Part shown: positions 8,100 through 16,080 of the stretch, piece after piece | How positions within the stretch are numbered: the first letter of the stretch is position 1 | How the letters are laid out: every line of letters starts with the position of its first letter | From: Pseudomonas syringae | Lineage (GTDB): Bacteria > Pseudomonadota > Gammaproteobacteria > Pseudomonadales > Pseudomonadaceae | Length of the DNA stretch: 46,982 nt | Assembly (NCBI RefSeq): GCF_021605415.1 | Contig: NZ_WKEQ01000040.1 | Location: 1 to 46,982, forward strand | Direction: 5' to 3' | Notes under the pieces: model-generated | Told to the model about the DNA's origin: nothing | What the model saw: only the letters and a program-made list of their open reading frames with translations | Database searches by the model: none | Program-made: the position numbers and the translations under genes

Positions 8100-8123
8100 A
8101 AAAACCCGCCTCAGCGGGTTTTT
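8100..8123 (-). terminator. Rho-independent terminator of first tRNA-Val/Asp unit
   Basis: Perfect 10-bp stem AAAAACCCGC / GCGGGTTTTT with a 4-nt loop, followed on the minus strand by seven T residues. It lies about 40 nt past the 3' end of tRNA-Asp copy 1, at the same relative place as the terminator of the second unit. Confidence 0.85.
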
Positions 8124-8163
8124 CCGTGGTGACCTGGCGTTCAGTGTTCCAAGTTACCGAATA

Positions 8164-8240
8164 TGGCGCAGCGGACGGGACTCGAACCCGCGACCCCCGG
8201 CGTGACAGGCCGGTATTCTAACCGACTGAACTACCGCTGC
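8164..8240 (-). tRNA. tRNA-Asp (GTC), copy 1
   Basis: A 77-nt tRNA, identical to that at 7793-7869, with anticodon loop CTGTCAC and encoded CCA. The downstream flank (CTGGCGTTCAGTGTTCC on the plus strand, before the tRNA) is also nearly repeated at the other copy, showing that the duplicated block extends beyond the tRNA itself. Confidence 0.95.
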
Positions 8241-8259
8241 GCGTAACACATGAAACGAA

Positions 8260-8335
8260 TGGTGGGTGATGACGGGATCGAACCGCCGACATTCTGCTTG
8301 TAAGGCAGACGCTCTCCCAGCTGAGCTAATCACCC
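8260..8335 (-). tRNA. tRNA-Val (TAC), copy 1
   Basis: A 76-nt tRNA with anticodon loop CTTACAA and encoded CCA, first gene of the four-tRNA array on the minus strand. A strong promoter lies just upstream (8356-8384). Confidence 0.95.
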
Positions 8336-8355
8336 TTCGCTTCGGTGTGGCGCGC

Positions 8356-8384
8356 ATTCTACGGAGCGACCCTACCTCTGGCAA
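8356..8384 (-). promoter_or_regulatory. Sigma-70 promoter of tRNA array
   Basis: On the minus strand TTGCCA and TAGAAT are separated by exactly 17 nt and followed by a GCGCGCC discriminator, a typical stringently controlled stable-RNA promoter. It lies about 20 nt upstream of the mature 5' end of tRNA-Val. Confidence 0.8.
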
Positions 8385-8494
8385 GCACTTTTTTAAATAA
8401 TTTTCTCAGGCCTTCCAAAGGCTTACAGAAGGGTTGGCCTATGCCACCGCGAAGACAATAATGCCCCCCTTTGTATAAAGGAGAGACTCACCCC

Positions 8495-9415
8495 ATGTGG
8501 TTCAAAAACCTGCTTATCTATCGCCTGACCCAGGATCTGCCCGTTGATGCCGAGGCGCTGGAAACCGCACTGGCCACCAAACTGGCGCGTCCATGTGCAA
8601 GCCAGGAGTTGACCACCTACGGTTTCGTTGCGCCGTTCGGCAAGGGCGAAGATGCGCCGCTGGTACACGTCAGTGGCGACTTCCTGCTGATCGCCGCGCG
8701 CAAAGAAGAACGCATTTTGCCGGGCAGCGTCGTGCGCGACGCGGTCAAAGAAAAGGTCGATGAAATCGAAGCCGAGCAGATGCGCAAGGTCTATAAAAAG
8801 GAACGCGACCAGATTAAGGACGAAATCATCCAGGCGTTCCTGCCACGCGCCTTTATCCGCCGCTCGTCGACCTTCGCGGCTATCGCGCCGAAGCAAGGCC
8901 TGATCCTGGTCAACTCGGCCAGCCCGAAACGCGCCGAAGACCTGCTTTCTACCCTGCGCGAAGTGATCGGTACGCTGCCAGTGCGTCCGCTGACTGTAAA
9001 AATGTCGCCGACGGCGACTATGACCGAGTGGGTCACCACCCAGAAAGCGGCCGACGATTTCTTCGTGCTCGACGAGTGCGAACTGCGCGACACCCACGAA
9101 GACGGCGGCATCGTGCGTTGCAAGCGTCAGGATCTGACCAGCGAAGAAATCCAGCTGCACTTGAGCACCGGCAAAGTCGTCACTCAATTGTCGCTGGCCT
9201 GGCAGGACAAACTGTCCTTCATGCTCGATGACAAAATGACCGTCAAGCGCCTGAAGTTCGAAGACTTGCTGCAGGATCAGGCGGAACAGGACGGCGGCGA
9301 CGAAGCGCTCGGCCAGCTCGACGCCAGCTTCACCCTGATGATGCTGACGTTTGGCGATTTCCTGCCGGCGCTGGTTGAAGCGCTGGGTGGGGAAGAGACG
9401 CCGCAGGGGATTTAA
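8495..9415 (+). CDS. rdgC: Recombination-associated protein RdgC
   Basis: A 306-residue protein, the usual RdgC length. It begins MWFKNLLIYRLTQDLPVD and carries the family landmarks GFVAPFG, ILPGSVVRDAVKEKVDEIE, FLPRAFIRRSSTFAAIAPKQ and KRLKFEDLLQDQAEQDGGD. RdgC is a nucleoid-associated DNA-binding ring that restrains RecA-dependent recombination. The ATG at 8495 was chosen over the frame start at 8471 because AAAGGAGA lies about 10 nt upstream and the protein begins at the conserved MWFKN. It is monocistronic here, with a REPIN after its stop. Confidence 0.96.
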   Translation: MWFKNLLIYRLTQDLPVDAEALETALATKLARPCASQELTTYGFVAPFGKGEDAPLVHVSGDFLLIAARKEERILPGSVVRDAVKEKVDEIEAEQMRKVYKKERDQIKDEIIQAFLPRAFIRRSSTFAAIAPKQGLILVNSASPKRAEDLLSTLREVIGTLPVRPLTVKMSPTATMTEWVTTQKAADDFFVLDECELRDTHEDGGIVRCKRQDLTSEEIQLHLSTGKVVTQLSLAWQDKLSFMLDDKMTVKRLKFEDLLQDQAEQDGGDEALGQLDASFTLMMLTFGDFLPALVEALGGEETPQGI

Positions 9416-9451
9416 ACCTGGCCTGTTCCCTACTGAAGGAAAAGGGTTAGC

Positions 9452-9479
9452 TGTGGGAGCTGGCAAGCCAGCTCCCACA
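9452..9479. repeat. REP palindrome (GTGGGAGCTGG family)
   Basis: Perfect 13-bp arms TGTGGGAGCTGGC / GCCAGCTCCCACA around a 2-nt centre, in the gap between rdgC and the BASS transporter. The same core recurs near 16081, 16223, 30648, 30714, 34755 and 34812. Confidence 0.85.
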
Positions 9480-9513
9480 ATGTTTTGTGGTGATATTAAA
9501 AAAGGATCAGGCC

Positions 9514-10479
9514 ATGCGCGCACTGGCTGCACTAAGTCGCTTTGTCGGCAACACCTTCGCATACTGGGTACTGATTTTCGCTGTCGTCGCGTTCCTGCAA
9601 CCGGCGTGGTTCATCGACCTCAAAGGCGCAATCGTGCCGTTGTTGGGGTTGGTGATGTTCGGCATGGGCCTGACCCTCAAACTTGATGACTTCGCCGCCG
9701 TCGCTCGCCATCCATGGCGTGTGGCGCTGGGCGTGGTTGCGCATTTCGTGATCATGCCCGGTGTCGCATGGTTGCTATGCCAGGCCTTTCATCTTCCGCC
9801 GGAAATCGCTGTCGGCGTGATTCTGGTCGGCTGCTGCCCGAGCGGCACGTCCTCGAACGTGATGACCTGGCTGGCCAAGGGCGATCTGGCGCTGTCGGTG
9901 GCCATCGCCGCCGTCACCACCCTCCTCGCTCCGCTGCTGACACCGGCCCTGATCTGGCTGTTGGCGTCGGCCTGGCTGCCGGTTTCGTTCATGGAGTTGT
10001 TCTGGTCGATCCTGCAAGTAGTGCTGCTGCCCATCGTGCTCGGCGTGGTTGCGCAACGTTTGCTCGGCGACAAGGTGCGTCATGCCGTGGAAGTGTTGCC
10101 GCTGGTGTCGGTGGTCAGCATCGTGATCATCGTGACCGCTGTGGTCGCCGCCAGTCAGGCGAAAATCGCCGAATCTGGATTGCTGATCATGGCCGTGGTG
10201 ATGTTGCACAACAGCTTCGGCTATCTGCTCGGCTACTTCACCGGTCGCCTGTTCAAGTTGCCATTGGCCCAGCGTAAATCGCTGGCGCTGGAAGTCGGCA
10301 TGCAGAATTCCGGGCTGGGCGCCGCACTCGCCAGCGCACACTTCTCGCCACTGGCGGCGGTGCCGAGTGCGCTGTTCAGCGTTTGGCACAATATTTCCGG
10401 GGCGTTGCTGTCGACGTACTTCCGCCGGATGAAGGACGAGGATGAGCAATTGACGCCTTCGCAACCGGCAACCGACTGA
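9514..10479 (+). CDS. Bile acid:sodium symporter (BASS) family transporter
   Basis: A 321-residue integral membrane protein with about nine or ten hydrophobic helices. BASS-family landmarks include the GLVMFGMGLTL segment, VGVILVGCCPSGTSSNVMTWLAKGD and the EVGMQNSGLGAALA motif of the crossing-helix sodium sites. Family members cotransport sodium with organic anions (bile acids, pyruvate, pantothenate and others); the substrate cannot be read from the sequence. The ATG at 9514 follows AAAGGA at about 8 nt; nine more residues in frame have no such support. It lies between rdgC and gdx, but the riboswitch before gdx suggests separate control of the latter. Confidence 0.88.
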   Translation: MRALAALSRFVGNTFAYWVLIFAVVAFLQPAWFIDLKGAIVPLLGLVMFGMGLTLKLDDFAAVARHPWRVALGVVAHFVIMPGVAWLLCQAFHLPPEIAVGVILVGCCPSGTSSNVMTWLAKGDLALSVAIAAVTTLLAPLLTPALIWLLASAWLPVSFMELFWSILQVVLLPIVLGVVAQRLLGDKVRHAVEVLPLVSVVSIVIIVTAVVAASQAKIAESGLLIMAVVMLHNSFGYLLGYFTGRLFKLPLAQRKSLALEVGMQNSGLGAALASAHFSPLAAVPSALFSVWHNISGALLSTYFRRMKDEDEQLTPSQPATD

Positions 10480-10523
10480 TTTCAACCTTGAACCCCGGGT
10501 CAATGCTCGGCACTATTGCCCAA

Positions 10524-10574
10524 CGCGAGGACGACCTCGCGGCTCGATCGAGTCATTAATCCGGGGACGACCCC
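10524..10574 (+). promoter_or_regulatory. Guanidine-II (mini-ykkC) riboswitch
   Basis: Two small hairpins, both capped by the tetraloop ACGA, stand in tandem: CGCGAGG-ACGA-CCTCGCG at 10524-10541 (7 bp) and GGGG-ACGA-CCCC at 10563-10574 (4 bp). The second ends 9 nt before the GATGGAGG ribosome-binding site. Paired ACGR-loop hairpins just upstream of a Shine-Dalgarno sequence are the definition of the mini-ykkC class, which binds guanidinium and turns on translation. The gene controlled is the guanidinium exporter that follows, a classical partner. Confidence 0.92.
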
Positions 10575-10596
10575 TTCTATTCGATGGAGGTCTTCC

Positions 10597-10911
10597 ATGT
10601 CCTGGATCATTCTGTTTTTCGCCGGCCTGTTCGAAGTCGGCTGGGCCGTCGGCCTGAAATACACCGATGGCTTCAGCCGTCCGCTCCCCACCGCACTGAC
10701 CGTTGCCGCCATGGCCATCAGCCTTGGCTTGCTGGGCCTCGCGATGAAGGAATTGCCGTTGGGCACCGCTTATGCGATCTGGACGGGCGTCGGTGCCGTG
10801 GGTACGGTGATTGCCGGGATCATTTTGTTTGGTGAATCGATGGCGCTGTTTCGGCTGGCCAGCGTGGCGTTGATCATCGCCGGGTTGATCGGGCTCAAAG
10901 TCAGCGCTTAG
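10597..10911 (+). CDS. gdx: Guanidinium exporter Gdx (SMR family, formerly SugE)
   Basis: A 104-residue small multidrug resistance protein with four transmembrane helices. Glu13 (FAGLFEVGW) is the universal SMR proton/substrate-coupling acid. The Gdx subtype is indicated by KYTDGFSRP after helix 1 and by GTAYAIWTGVGAVGT in helix 3. Gdx proteins work as antiparallel dimers exchanging guanidinium for protons across the inner membrane. The ATG at 10597 has GGAGG 6 nt upstream. The guanidine-II riboswitch immediately upstream supports this function over broad quaternary-ammonium efflux. A REPIN follows the gene. Confidence 0.93.
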   Translation: MSWIILFFAGLFEVGWAVGLKYTDGFSRPLPTALTVAAMAISLGLLGLAMKELPLGTAYAIWTGVGAVGTVIAGIILFGESMALFRLASVALIIAGLIGLKVSA

Positions 10912-10925
10912 GCCCCTGACCCCCA

Positions 10926-10988
10926 TCGCGAGCAGGCTCGCTCCTACAGTTGACCGCGCTTGAACTGTAGGAGCGCGCCTGCTCGCGA
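10926..10988. repeat. REPIN (GGAGCGNGCCTGCTCGCGA family)
   Basis: Two inverted REP cores, TCGCGAGCAGGCTCGCTCC and GGAGCGCGCCTGCTCGCGA, face each other around a short spacer between the convergent gdx and MFS-PlsC genes. This is a different family from the GTGGGAGCTGG repeats; a second copy is at 39216-39304. Confidence 0.85.
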
Positions 10989-11007
10989 AGAGGCCTGCGC
11001 ATTCCAC

Positions 11008-12882
11008 CTATCTTGTAGCGCCGCGCAATTCTTCCACCAACGCCCTCAACTTCAGCGGCTCGGCCTCTTCTACTGACACCGCGGAACCGGCCACCAGAGT
11101 TACTCGCGACCACAACCGGTGAAAGAAACCCTTGTTCGGATCGCGGCTGAAGAAACTACCCCACAACCCCTGCAATGCCAGCGGAATCACCGGCACAGGC
11201 GTCTCTTCGAGAATCCGCGTCAACCCGCCACGGAATTCGCTCATCTCGCCATCAGCGGTCAGCTTGCCTTCCGGAAAGATGCACACCAACTCGCCATCCT
11301 TCAGATATCGGGCAATCCGGGTGAAGGCTTTTTCGTAGATCTGAATGTCTTCCTGTCGCCCGGCAATAGGAATGGCCCCCGCTGTGCGAAAGATGAAGTT
11401 CAACACCGGCAAGTTGTAGATCTTGTAGTACATGACAAAGCGAATCGGTCGACGCACCGCGCCGCCAATCAGCAAGGCATCGACGAACGATACGTGGTTG
11501 CACACCAGTAGCGCCGCGCCTTCATCAGGGATCGCCTCCAGGTTGCGATGCTCGACGCGATACATGGAATGGCTGAGCAGCCAGATCATGAAACGCATGC
11601 TGAATTCCGGGACGATTTTGAAGATGTAGGCGTTGACGCCAATATTGAGCAGCGAGACCACCAGAAACAGCTGCGGAATCGACAGCTTGACCACGCTCAG
11701 CAGTACGATCGAAACGATGGCCGACACCACCATGAACAGCGCGTTGAGAATGTTGTTGGCGGCTATCACCCGCGCCCGCTCGTGTTCGGCAGTGCGCGAC
11801 TGGATCAGCGCGTACAGCGGCACGATGTAGAAGCCACCGAAAATGCCCAGGCCGAGAATATCGAACAGCACAGCCCATGCATGGCCGAAACTCAGCATTT
11901 GTAGCCAGCCATGGCCGTCAACGCTGTCCGGGATTGCGCCGGAGTGCCACCACAGCAGCAAACCAAACACCGTCAGACCGAACGATCCGAATGGCACCAG
12001 GCCGATTTCGACTTTGCGCCCGGACAATTTCTCACAGAGCATCGAACCCAGTGCGATACCGACAGAAAACACGGTCAGGATCAGCGTCACTACGGTTTCA
12101 TCGCCGTGCATCCATTCTTTGGCATAAGCCGGGATCTGCGTCAGGTAAATCGCCCCGACAAACCAGAACCACGAGTTACCGACGATCGAGCGCGACACGG
12201 CGGGCGTCTGGCCCAGACCCAGTTTCAGGGTCGCCCAGGACTGGCTGAAAATATTCCAGTTCAATCGCAGGTTCGGGGTCGCGGCGGCGGCGCGGGGAAT
12301 ACTGCGGCTGGCCAGATAACCCGACACGGCGATGCCGACGATCGCGACCGAAACCAGCGGCGCATAGTGCGTCGACGACATGATCACGCCTGCCCCGATG
12401 GTGCCGGCCAGAATCGCCAGAAACGTGCCCATTTCCACCAGCCCATTGCCGCCGACCAGTTCATCCTCACGCAACGCCTGCGGCAGGATCGAATATTTCA
12501 CCGGTCCGAACAGCGCCGAGTGGGTGCCCATGGCGAACAGCGCCACCAGCATCAGCGACAGATGATCGAACAGGAAGCCGACCGATCCCACAGCCATGAT
12601 CGCGATTTCCGCCAGTTTGATGACGCGAATCAACGCGTCCTTGGCGAACTTTTCTCCGAACTGCCCGGCCAGGGCCGAGAACAGGAAGAACGGCAGGATA
12701 AACAGTAATGCGCACAGGTTGACCCAGATCGAACGATCACCTTCGATGCTCAGCCGGTAGAGAATCGCGAGAATCAGCGACTGCTTGAACACGTTATCGT
12801 TAAACGCGCCGAGGGACTGAGTGATGAAAAAGGGCAAGAAACGCCGCGTGCGCAACAGGTTGAACTGTGAGGGGTGACTCAT
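11008..12882 (-). CDS. MFS transporter fused to PlsC-type acyltransferase
   Basis: A 624-residue two-domain membrane protein. Residues 1 to about 410 form a 12-helix major facilitator domain of the LplT lysophospholipid-flippase type (QSLGAFNDNVFKQSLI, GPVKYSILPQALREDELVGGNGLVEMGTF). The C-terminal 190 residues form a glycerolipid acyltransferase with the catalytic NHVSFVD (HX4D) and FPEGKLTADGEM motifs. In the family, such fusions are thought to flip lysophospholipid inward and re-acylate it, combining the work of LplT and Aas. No AMP-binding acyl-ACP synthetase domain is present, unlike three-domain relatives. The ATG at 12882 is preferred because conserved sequence (SHPSQFNLLRTRRFLPFF) begins there; AGGGA lies upstream. 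It reads on the same strand as the SLAC1-type gene, about 100 nt away. Confidence 0.9.
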   Translation of the reverse strand: MSHPSQFNLLRTRRFLPFFITQSLGAFNDNVFKQSLILAILYRLSIEGDRSIWVNLCALLFILPFFLFSALAGQFGEKFAKDALIRVIKLAEIAIMAVGSVGFLFDHLSLMLVALFAMGTHSALFGPVKYSILPQALREDELVGGNGLVEMGTFLAILAGTIGAGVIMSSTHYAPLVSVAIVGIAVSGYLASRSIPRAAAATPNLRLNWNIFSQSWATLKLGLGQTPAVSRSIVGNSWFWFVGAIYLTQIPAYAKEWMHGDETVVTLILTVFSVGIALGSMLCEKLSGRKVEIGLVPFGSFGLTVFGLLLWWHSGAIPDSVDGHGWLQMLSFGHAWAVLFDILGLGIFGGFYIVPLYALIQSRTAEHERARVIAANNILNALFMVVSAIVSIVLLSVVKLSIPQLFLVVSLLNIGVNAYIFKIVPEFSMRFMIWLLSHSMYRVEHRNLEAIPDEGAALLVCNHVSFVDALLIGGAVRRPIRFVMYYKIYNLPVLNFIFRTAGAIPIAGRQEDIQIYEKAFTRIARYLKDGELVCIFPEGKLTADGEMSEFRGGLTRILEETPVPVIPLALQGLWGSFFSRDPNKGFFHRLWSRVTLVAGSAVSVEEAEPLKLRALVEELRGATR

Positions 12883-12979
12883 CTTCCGTGTGTCCCTGAT
12901 TCTTGTAGTGAGTGGCCTGGATACGTTTATTGGAGTCTCGCTCCCTGATCCAGGCCACACATTACCTAATCTTTACCGC

Positions 12980-14134
12980 CTATTTCTTCAAACCTGCAAT
13001 ACACGGCGAGACAAACAGCACGCCTCGCCACGCGCCTTGCAGCGTGCGCTTGCCGACAATCAGCCACATCACCGCCAGCAACGTCACCAGCACACAGCCG
13101 ATCACGCTGAAAAACGCCAAATTGAGCGCGCCGGCAAGCTTAAGTGTCGCCAGCGAGTACACGCCCAGCGGGAAGGTGAAACCCCACCAGCCGAGGTTGA
13201 ACGGGATGCCGGCGCGCAGATAACGGCCGGTGATCAGCAGCGCCATTAACATCCACCACAAGCCGAAGCCCCACAGGGTGATGCCGGCCACCAGCCCGAT
13301 GCCCGAGGCGATTTCACCAATGCCCGGCAAATCGTTGGCCGCGAAGATTGCCGGTGCATCGCTCCCCAGCAACAACATGCCCAGCGCGCCGGTGCCGATC
13401 GGCCCGAGAGCGAGCCAGCTCGATGCGGCCATGTTTTCGTGGGGCAGTTTATGCAGGGCCATGCGCAGCAGCAGGATCGTCAGAATGCTGAACGCAACCG
13501 GCAGGGAAAATGCCCAGAGCACGTAGCTTGTGACCAGCACCACCATTTGCGAGTGGGCATCGACGAGATGCGGAGCGAGCAATCCGCCACTGGCTGCCGC
13601 CACTTCTGCCGCTACCACCGGCAACAGCCAGACGGCGGTCATCTGATCAATGCTGTGTTCCTGACGGGTGAACATCATGTAAGGAATCAGCACGCCGCAA
13701 GCCAAAGACATCGCCACGTCCACCCACCACAGCACTTCGGCGACATGTATCACGCCATCGCCCCAACGCGGCACGCCGAACAACAGAAAGCCGTTGATGA
13801 TCGTCGCAAGGCCCATGGGAATCGTGCCGAAAAACATCGATACGGTGGAATGCCCGAAAATCCGCCGCGCCTCATCGAAGAACAGTACCCAACGAGCTGC
13901 GTACGCGGCGGCGAACAACGCAAACAACAGGATGTTGAAGAGCCACAGGCCTTCAGCCACCGCGTGCAGCCCGGGAATCGCCAGAGGTAATTGCGCCAGA
14001 GCCAACGCCAGTACGCCGGTGCCCATGGTCGCGGCGAACCAGTTCGGTGTGAATTGGCGAATCACTTCACGCGGATGCTGAAGTTGGTTAAACGGCTTGT
14101 AGGCTGCCTTGTGAATATTCGGGCAAATCATCAT
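12980..14134 (-). CDS. SLAC1/TehA (TDT) family transporter
   Basis: A 384-residue protein with about ten transmembrane helices. The entry FTPNWFAATMGTGVLALAL and the IPMGLATIINGFLLFG and LGPIGTGALGMLLL segments match the tellurite-resistance/dicarboxylate (TDT) or SLAC1 anion-channel family, also related to fungal sulfite pump Ssu1 and malate permease. Substrate is not deducible; sulfite, dicarboxylate or another small anion are options. Two adjacent ATG codons (14134 and 14131) follow AGGAG at 3 and 6 nt; the second has the better spacing. An AT-rich promoter region lies between this gene and the MFS gene end at 14237. Confidence 0.82.
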   Translation of the reverse strand: MMICPNIHKAAYKPFNQLQHPREVIRQFTPNWFAATMGTGVLALALAQLPLAIPGLHAVAEGLWLFNILLFALFAAAYAARWVLFFDEARRIFGHSTVSMFFGTIPMGLATIINGFLLFGVPRWGDGVIHVAEVLWWVDVAMSLACGVLIPYMMFTRQEHSIDQMTAVWLLPVVAAEVAAASGGLLAPHLVDAHSQMVVLVTSYVLWAFSLPVAFSILTILLLRMALHKLPHENMAASSWLALGPIGTGALGMLLLGSDAPAIFAANDLPGIGEIASGIGLVAGITLWGFGLWWMLMALLITGRYLRAGIPFNLGWWGFTFPLGVYSLATLKLAGALNLAFFSVIGCVLVTLLAVMWLIVGKRTLQGAWRGVLFVSPCIAGLKK

Positions 14135-14236
14135 GAACTCCTGTCCTCTGTTGAGGTTGAGGCCATGGTAGATCCGGATCGAATATCTATATAACGGGTA
14201 ATTTCTCTATCTGTTATCTATTGTATCGATAAACGT

Positions 14237-15439
14237 TTAAACATCGCCTTGAAGGCAGCTCTTTGCCACCGGGCGCAGACTGATCAGCAATGCGCCCACT
14301 GCCAGCACGATGAGCACTGCGCCGTAGCCGTCAGTGGTGCTCAGCAATCCGAAACTGCGGGTCAGGTATCCGGCCAGCAATGCCGGCAAGCAAAACGCCA
14401 AGTAACTGAGCGCGTAGTACGCCGACATCAAGCCCGCTCGCTCATGGGGCAAGGCCAGCGGAACCAAGCTGCGCACTGCACCGAGAAAGCCTGAGCCGAA
14501 CCCACAACCGGCGACCAGGGTTCCGAGGAAAAACACCGGCAGACTGGCGCTGTGTACACCCAGCAGAATCAGCACCACACCGACCGGCAGCAAACTGGCA
14601 CCCAGTTGCAAGGCTTTGCTGGCGGGACGATTGCGCATTGTGAAGATCATCAGCGCACCGGTTACGGTCAACGCCGAGACTGTCGCGCCGCCGATCAGAT
14701 TGGAGGTCGAACCGGTGGCTGCGCGCACCAGCGACGGTGCCAGTGAGGCGTAAAAACCACCGAGCGCCCAGGTCGCGATGTTCAGCGGCAGCACCCGCCA
14801 TAACGTCGCGCGGGCTTGCGCCGGCACATGCAAGGTCGGTCGCAGGGACGCCCATGCGCCGGCCCGCGGCGTGACGCTTTCCGGCATCCTCCAGACGGAC
14901 AACGCCTGCAACACAAACAACGCGAACAGTAACCAATAGGTCAGTTGCAGTGGCGCCGGGGCGAATTCGGCCAACAGTCCGCAGCCCATGCCACCCAGCG
15001 CCATGCCGAGCAGCGGCGCCACGCTGTTGATTAGCGGGCCTTGTTGCCGGTCGGTGTCCAGCAGCGTTGCACTTAGCACCGCCGTGGCCATGCCGGTGGC
15101 AAAACCTTGCAGCACGCGCGCACCGATCAGCCAGGCCACGCTGTCGGCATATATGAACAGCAGCATCGCCAGCGCATTGAGCAGCACAGCGGTAAAGATC
15201 ACCGGTTTGCGCCCCAGATGATCGGACAATGAGCCGACGGTCAATAACGCCGCCAACAAGCTGAGGGCATAAACGCCGAAGATCAGGGTCAACACGGCTG
15301 CCGAGAAGTGCAGGTGATCCTGGTACAGGTGATACAACGGCGTCGGCGCGGTGGAAGCGGCGAGAAAACTGAGTAAGGTGATCGCCAGAAACCACAGGTT
15401 GAAACGATTTGAAGTCGGGCTGGAAACAGGGCCGGTCAT
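14237..15439 (-). CDS. MFS transporter, divergent from TetR regulator
   Basis: A 400-residue major facilitator with 12 predicted helices. After helix 2 comes GSLSDHLGRKPVIFTAVL, the MFS motif A, and helix 4-5 carries GARVLQGFATGMATAVLSATLLD. It is most likely a drug or metabolite efflux protein of the DHA type; the substrate is unknown. The ATG at 15439 was chosen over a TTG at 15454, because GGAG lies 7 nt upstream. That GGAG sits inside one arm of a perfect 17-bp inverted repeat, so its mRNA leader would fold over its own ribosome-binding site. It is transcribed divergently from a TetR-family gene that probably represses it. Confidence 0.87.
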   Translation of the reverse strand: MTGPVSSPTSNRFNLWFLAITLLSFLAASTAPTPLYHLYQDHLHFSAAVLTLIFGVYALSLLAALLTVGSLSDHLGRKPVIFTAVLLNALAMLLFIYADSVAWLIGARVLQGFATGMATAVLSATLLDTDRQQGPLINSVAPLLGMALGGMGCGLLAEFAPAPLQLTYWLLFALFVLQALSVWRMPESVTPRAGAWASLRPTLHVPAQARATLWRVLPLNIATWALGGFYASLAPSLVRAATGSTSNLIGGATVSALTVTGALMIFTMRNRPASKALQLGASLLPVGVVLILLGVHSASLPVFFLGTLVAGCGFGSGFLGAVRSLVPLALPHERAGLMSAYYALSYLAFCLPALLAGYLTRSFGLLSTTDGYGAVLIVLAVGALLISLRPVAKSCLQGDV

Positions 15440-15441
15440 GT

Positions 15442-15484
15442 GCACACTCCGCAAAAGCTAATTTTTTGCTTTTGCGGAGTGTGC
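15442..15484. promoter_or_regulatory. Perfect 17-bp-arm inverted repeat in MFS/TetR divergent region
   Basis: Arms GCACACTCCGCAAAAGC and GCTTTTGCGGAGTGTGC are exact complements around a 9-nt AT-rich centre. The element begins 3 nt before the MFS start codon and contains its GGAG. It may be the TetR-family operator, an RNA hairpin limiting MFS translation, or both. The total length is large for one TetR operator. Confidence 0.75.
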
Positions 15485-15530
15485 TCGCGGCGTGCTCTTA
15501 AAGCAAATTCTTTGTGTTAAGGTCTGCCGC

Positions 15531-16073
15531 ATGGCTATTAAAGAAGGTTTACGCCCGGGCGGTCGCAGTGCCCGGGTGCAAGAGTCGATTCATTCGGCAG
15601 TCCGCACGCTCCTGCAGGAACAGGAGCGCTCAACCGTGACTGTGCCGCAAATCGCCGCGCGCGCGGGGGTTACGCCGTCGACGATCTATCGGCGCTGGGG
15701 CGATCTTGCGGCCTTGCTCGCAGATGTCGCCCTCGCCCGCATGCGCCCCGACAGCGATCCGGCAGAAACCGGCAGCCTGCGCAGCGATGTCCGTGCCTGG
15801 GCCGAGCAATACCTCGACGAAATGAGCTCGGAGCCGGGCCGCAACATGATGCGTGACGTGCAGGCGAGCGCCACGCCGGGGTTTTGCGTGGCGATCATTG
15901 GGGAGCAGTTGCAGACCATCGTGGATCGACATCCCGATGAGCCGGCTCCGAGTGTTGATCGGCTGATCAACCTGGTGGTGGCGCCGGTGGTGTTTCGCAT
16001 TCTGTTTTCGGCGGCGGCGCTGGAAGTGGATGAATTGCATCGGCTGATCGACATCGCGTTGCGCCAGGACTGA
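15531..16073 (+). CDS. TetR-family transcriptional regulator
   Basis: A 180-residue regulator. Residues about 16-62 form the N-terminal HTH: SIHSAVRTLLQEQERSTVTV, then PQIAARAGVTPSTIYRRWG with the TetR recognition helix (VTPSTIYRRWG). The remainder is a ligand-binding domain with LRSDVRAWAEQYLDE and a TetR_C-like LINLVVAPVVFRILFS helix. It presumably represses the divergent MFS gene; the 17-bp inverted repeat between them is the candidate site. The ATG at 15531 follows AAGG at about 8 nt; 13 additional in-frame residues upstream have no support. The gene is followed by a REP cluster. Confidence 0.9.
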   Translation: MAIKEGLRPGGRSARVQESIHSAVRTLLQEQERSTVTVPQIAARAGVTPSTIYRRWGDLAALLADVALARMRPDSDPAETGSLRSDVRAWAEQYLDEMSSEPGRNMMRDVQASATPGFCVAIIGEQLQTIVDRHPDEPAPSVDRLINLVVAPVVFRILFSAAALEVDELHRLIDIALRQD

Positions 16074-16080
16074 CGCCTTC

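Noticed and set aside
7469..8205. Open reading frames over the tRNA array ending in GRDSNPRPPA-like peptides
   Set aside because: They read through the tRNA-Asp genes; the RSGRDSNPRPPA peptide is a known artefact of translating antisense tRNA sequence.
9452..9479. Terminator after rdgC
   Set aside because: The palindrome is a REP with a 2-nt centre and no T-tract; it recurs at several unrelated places.
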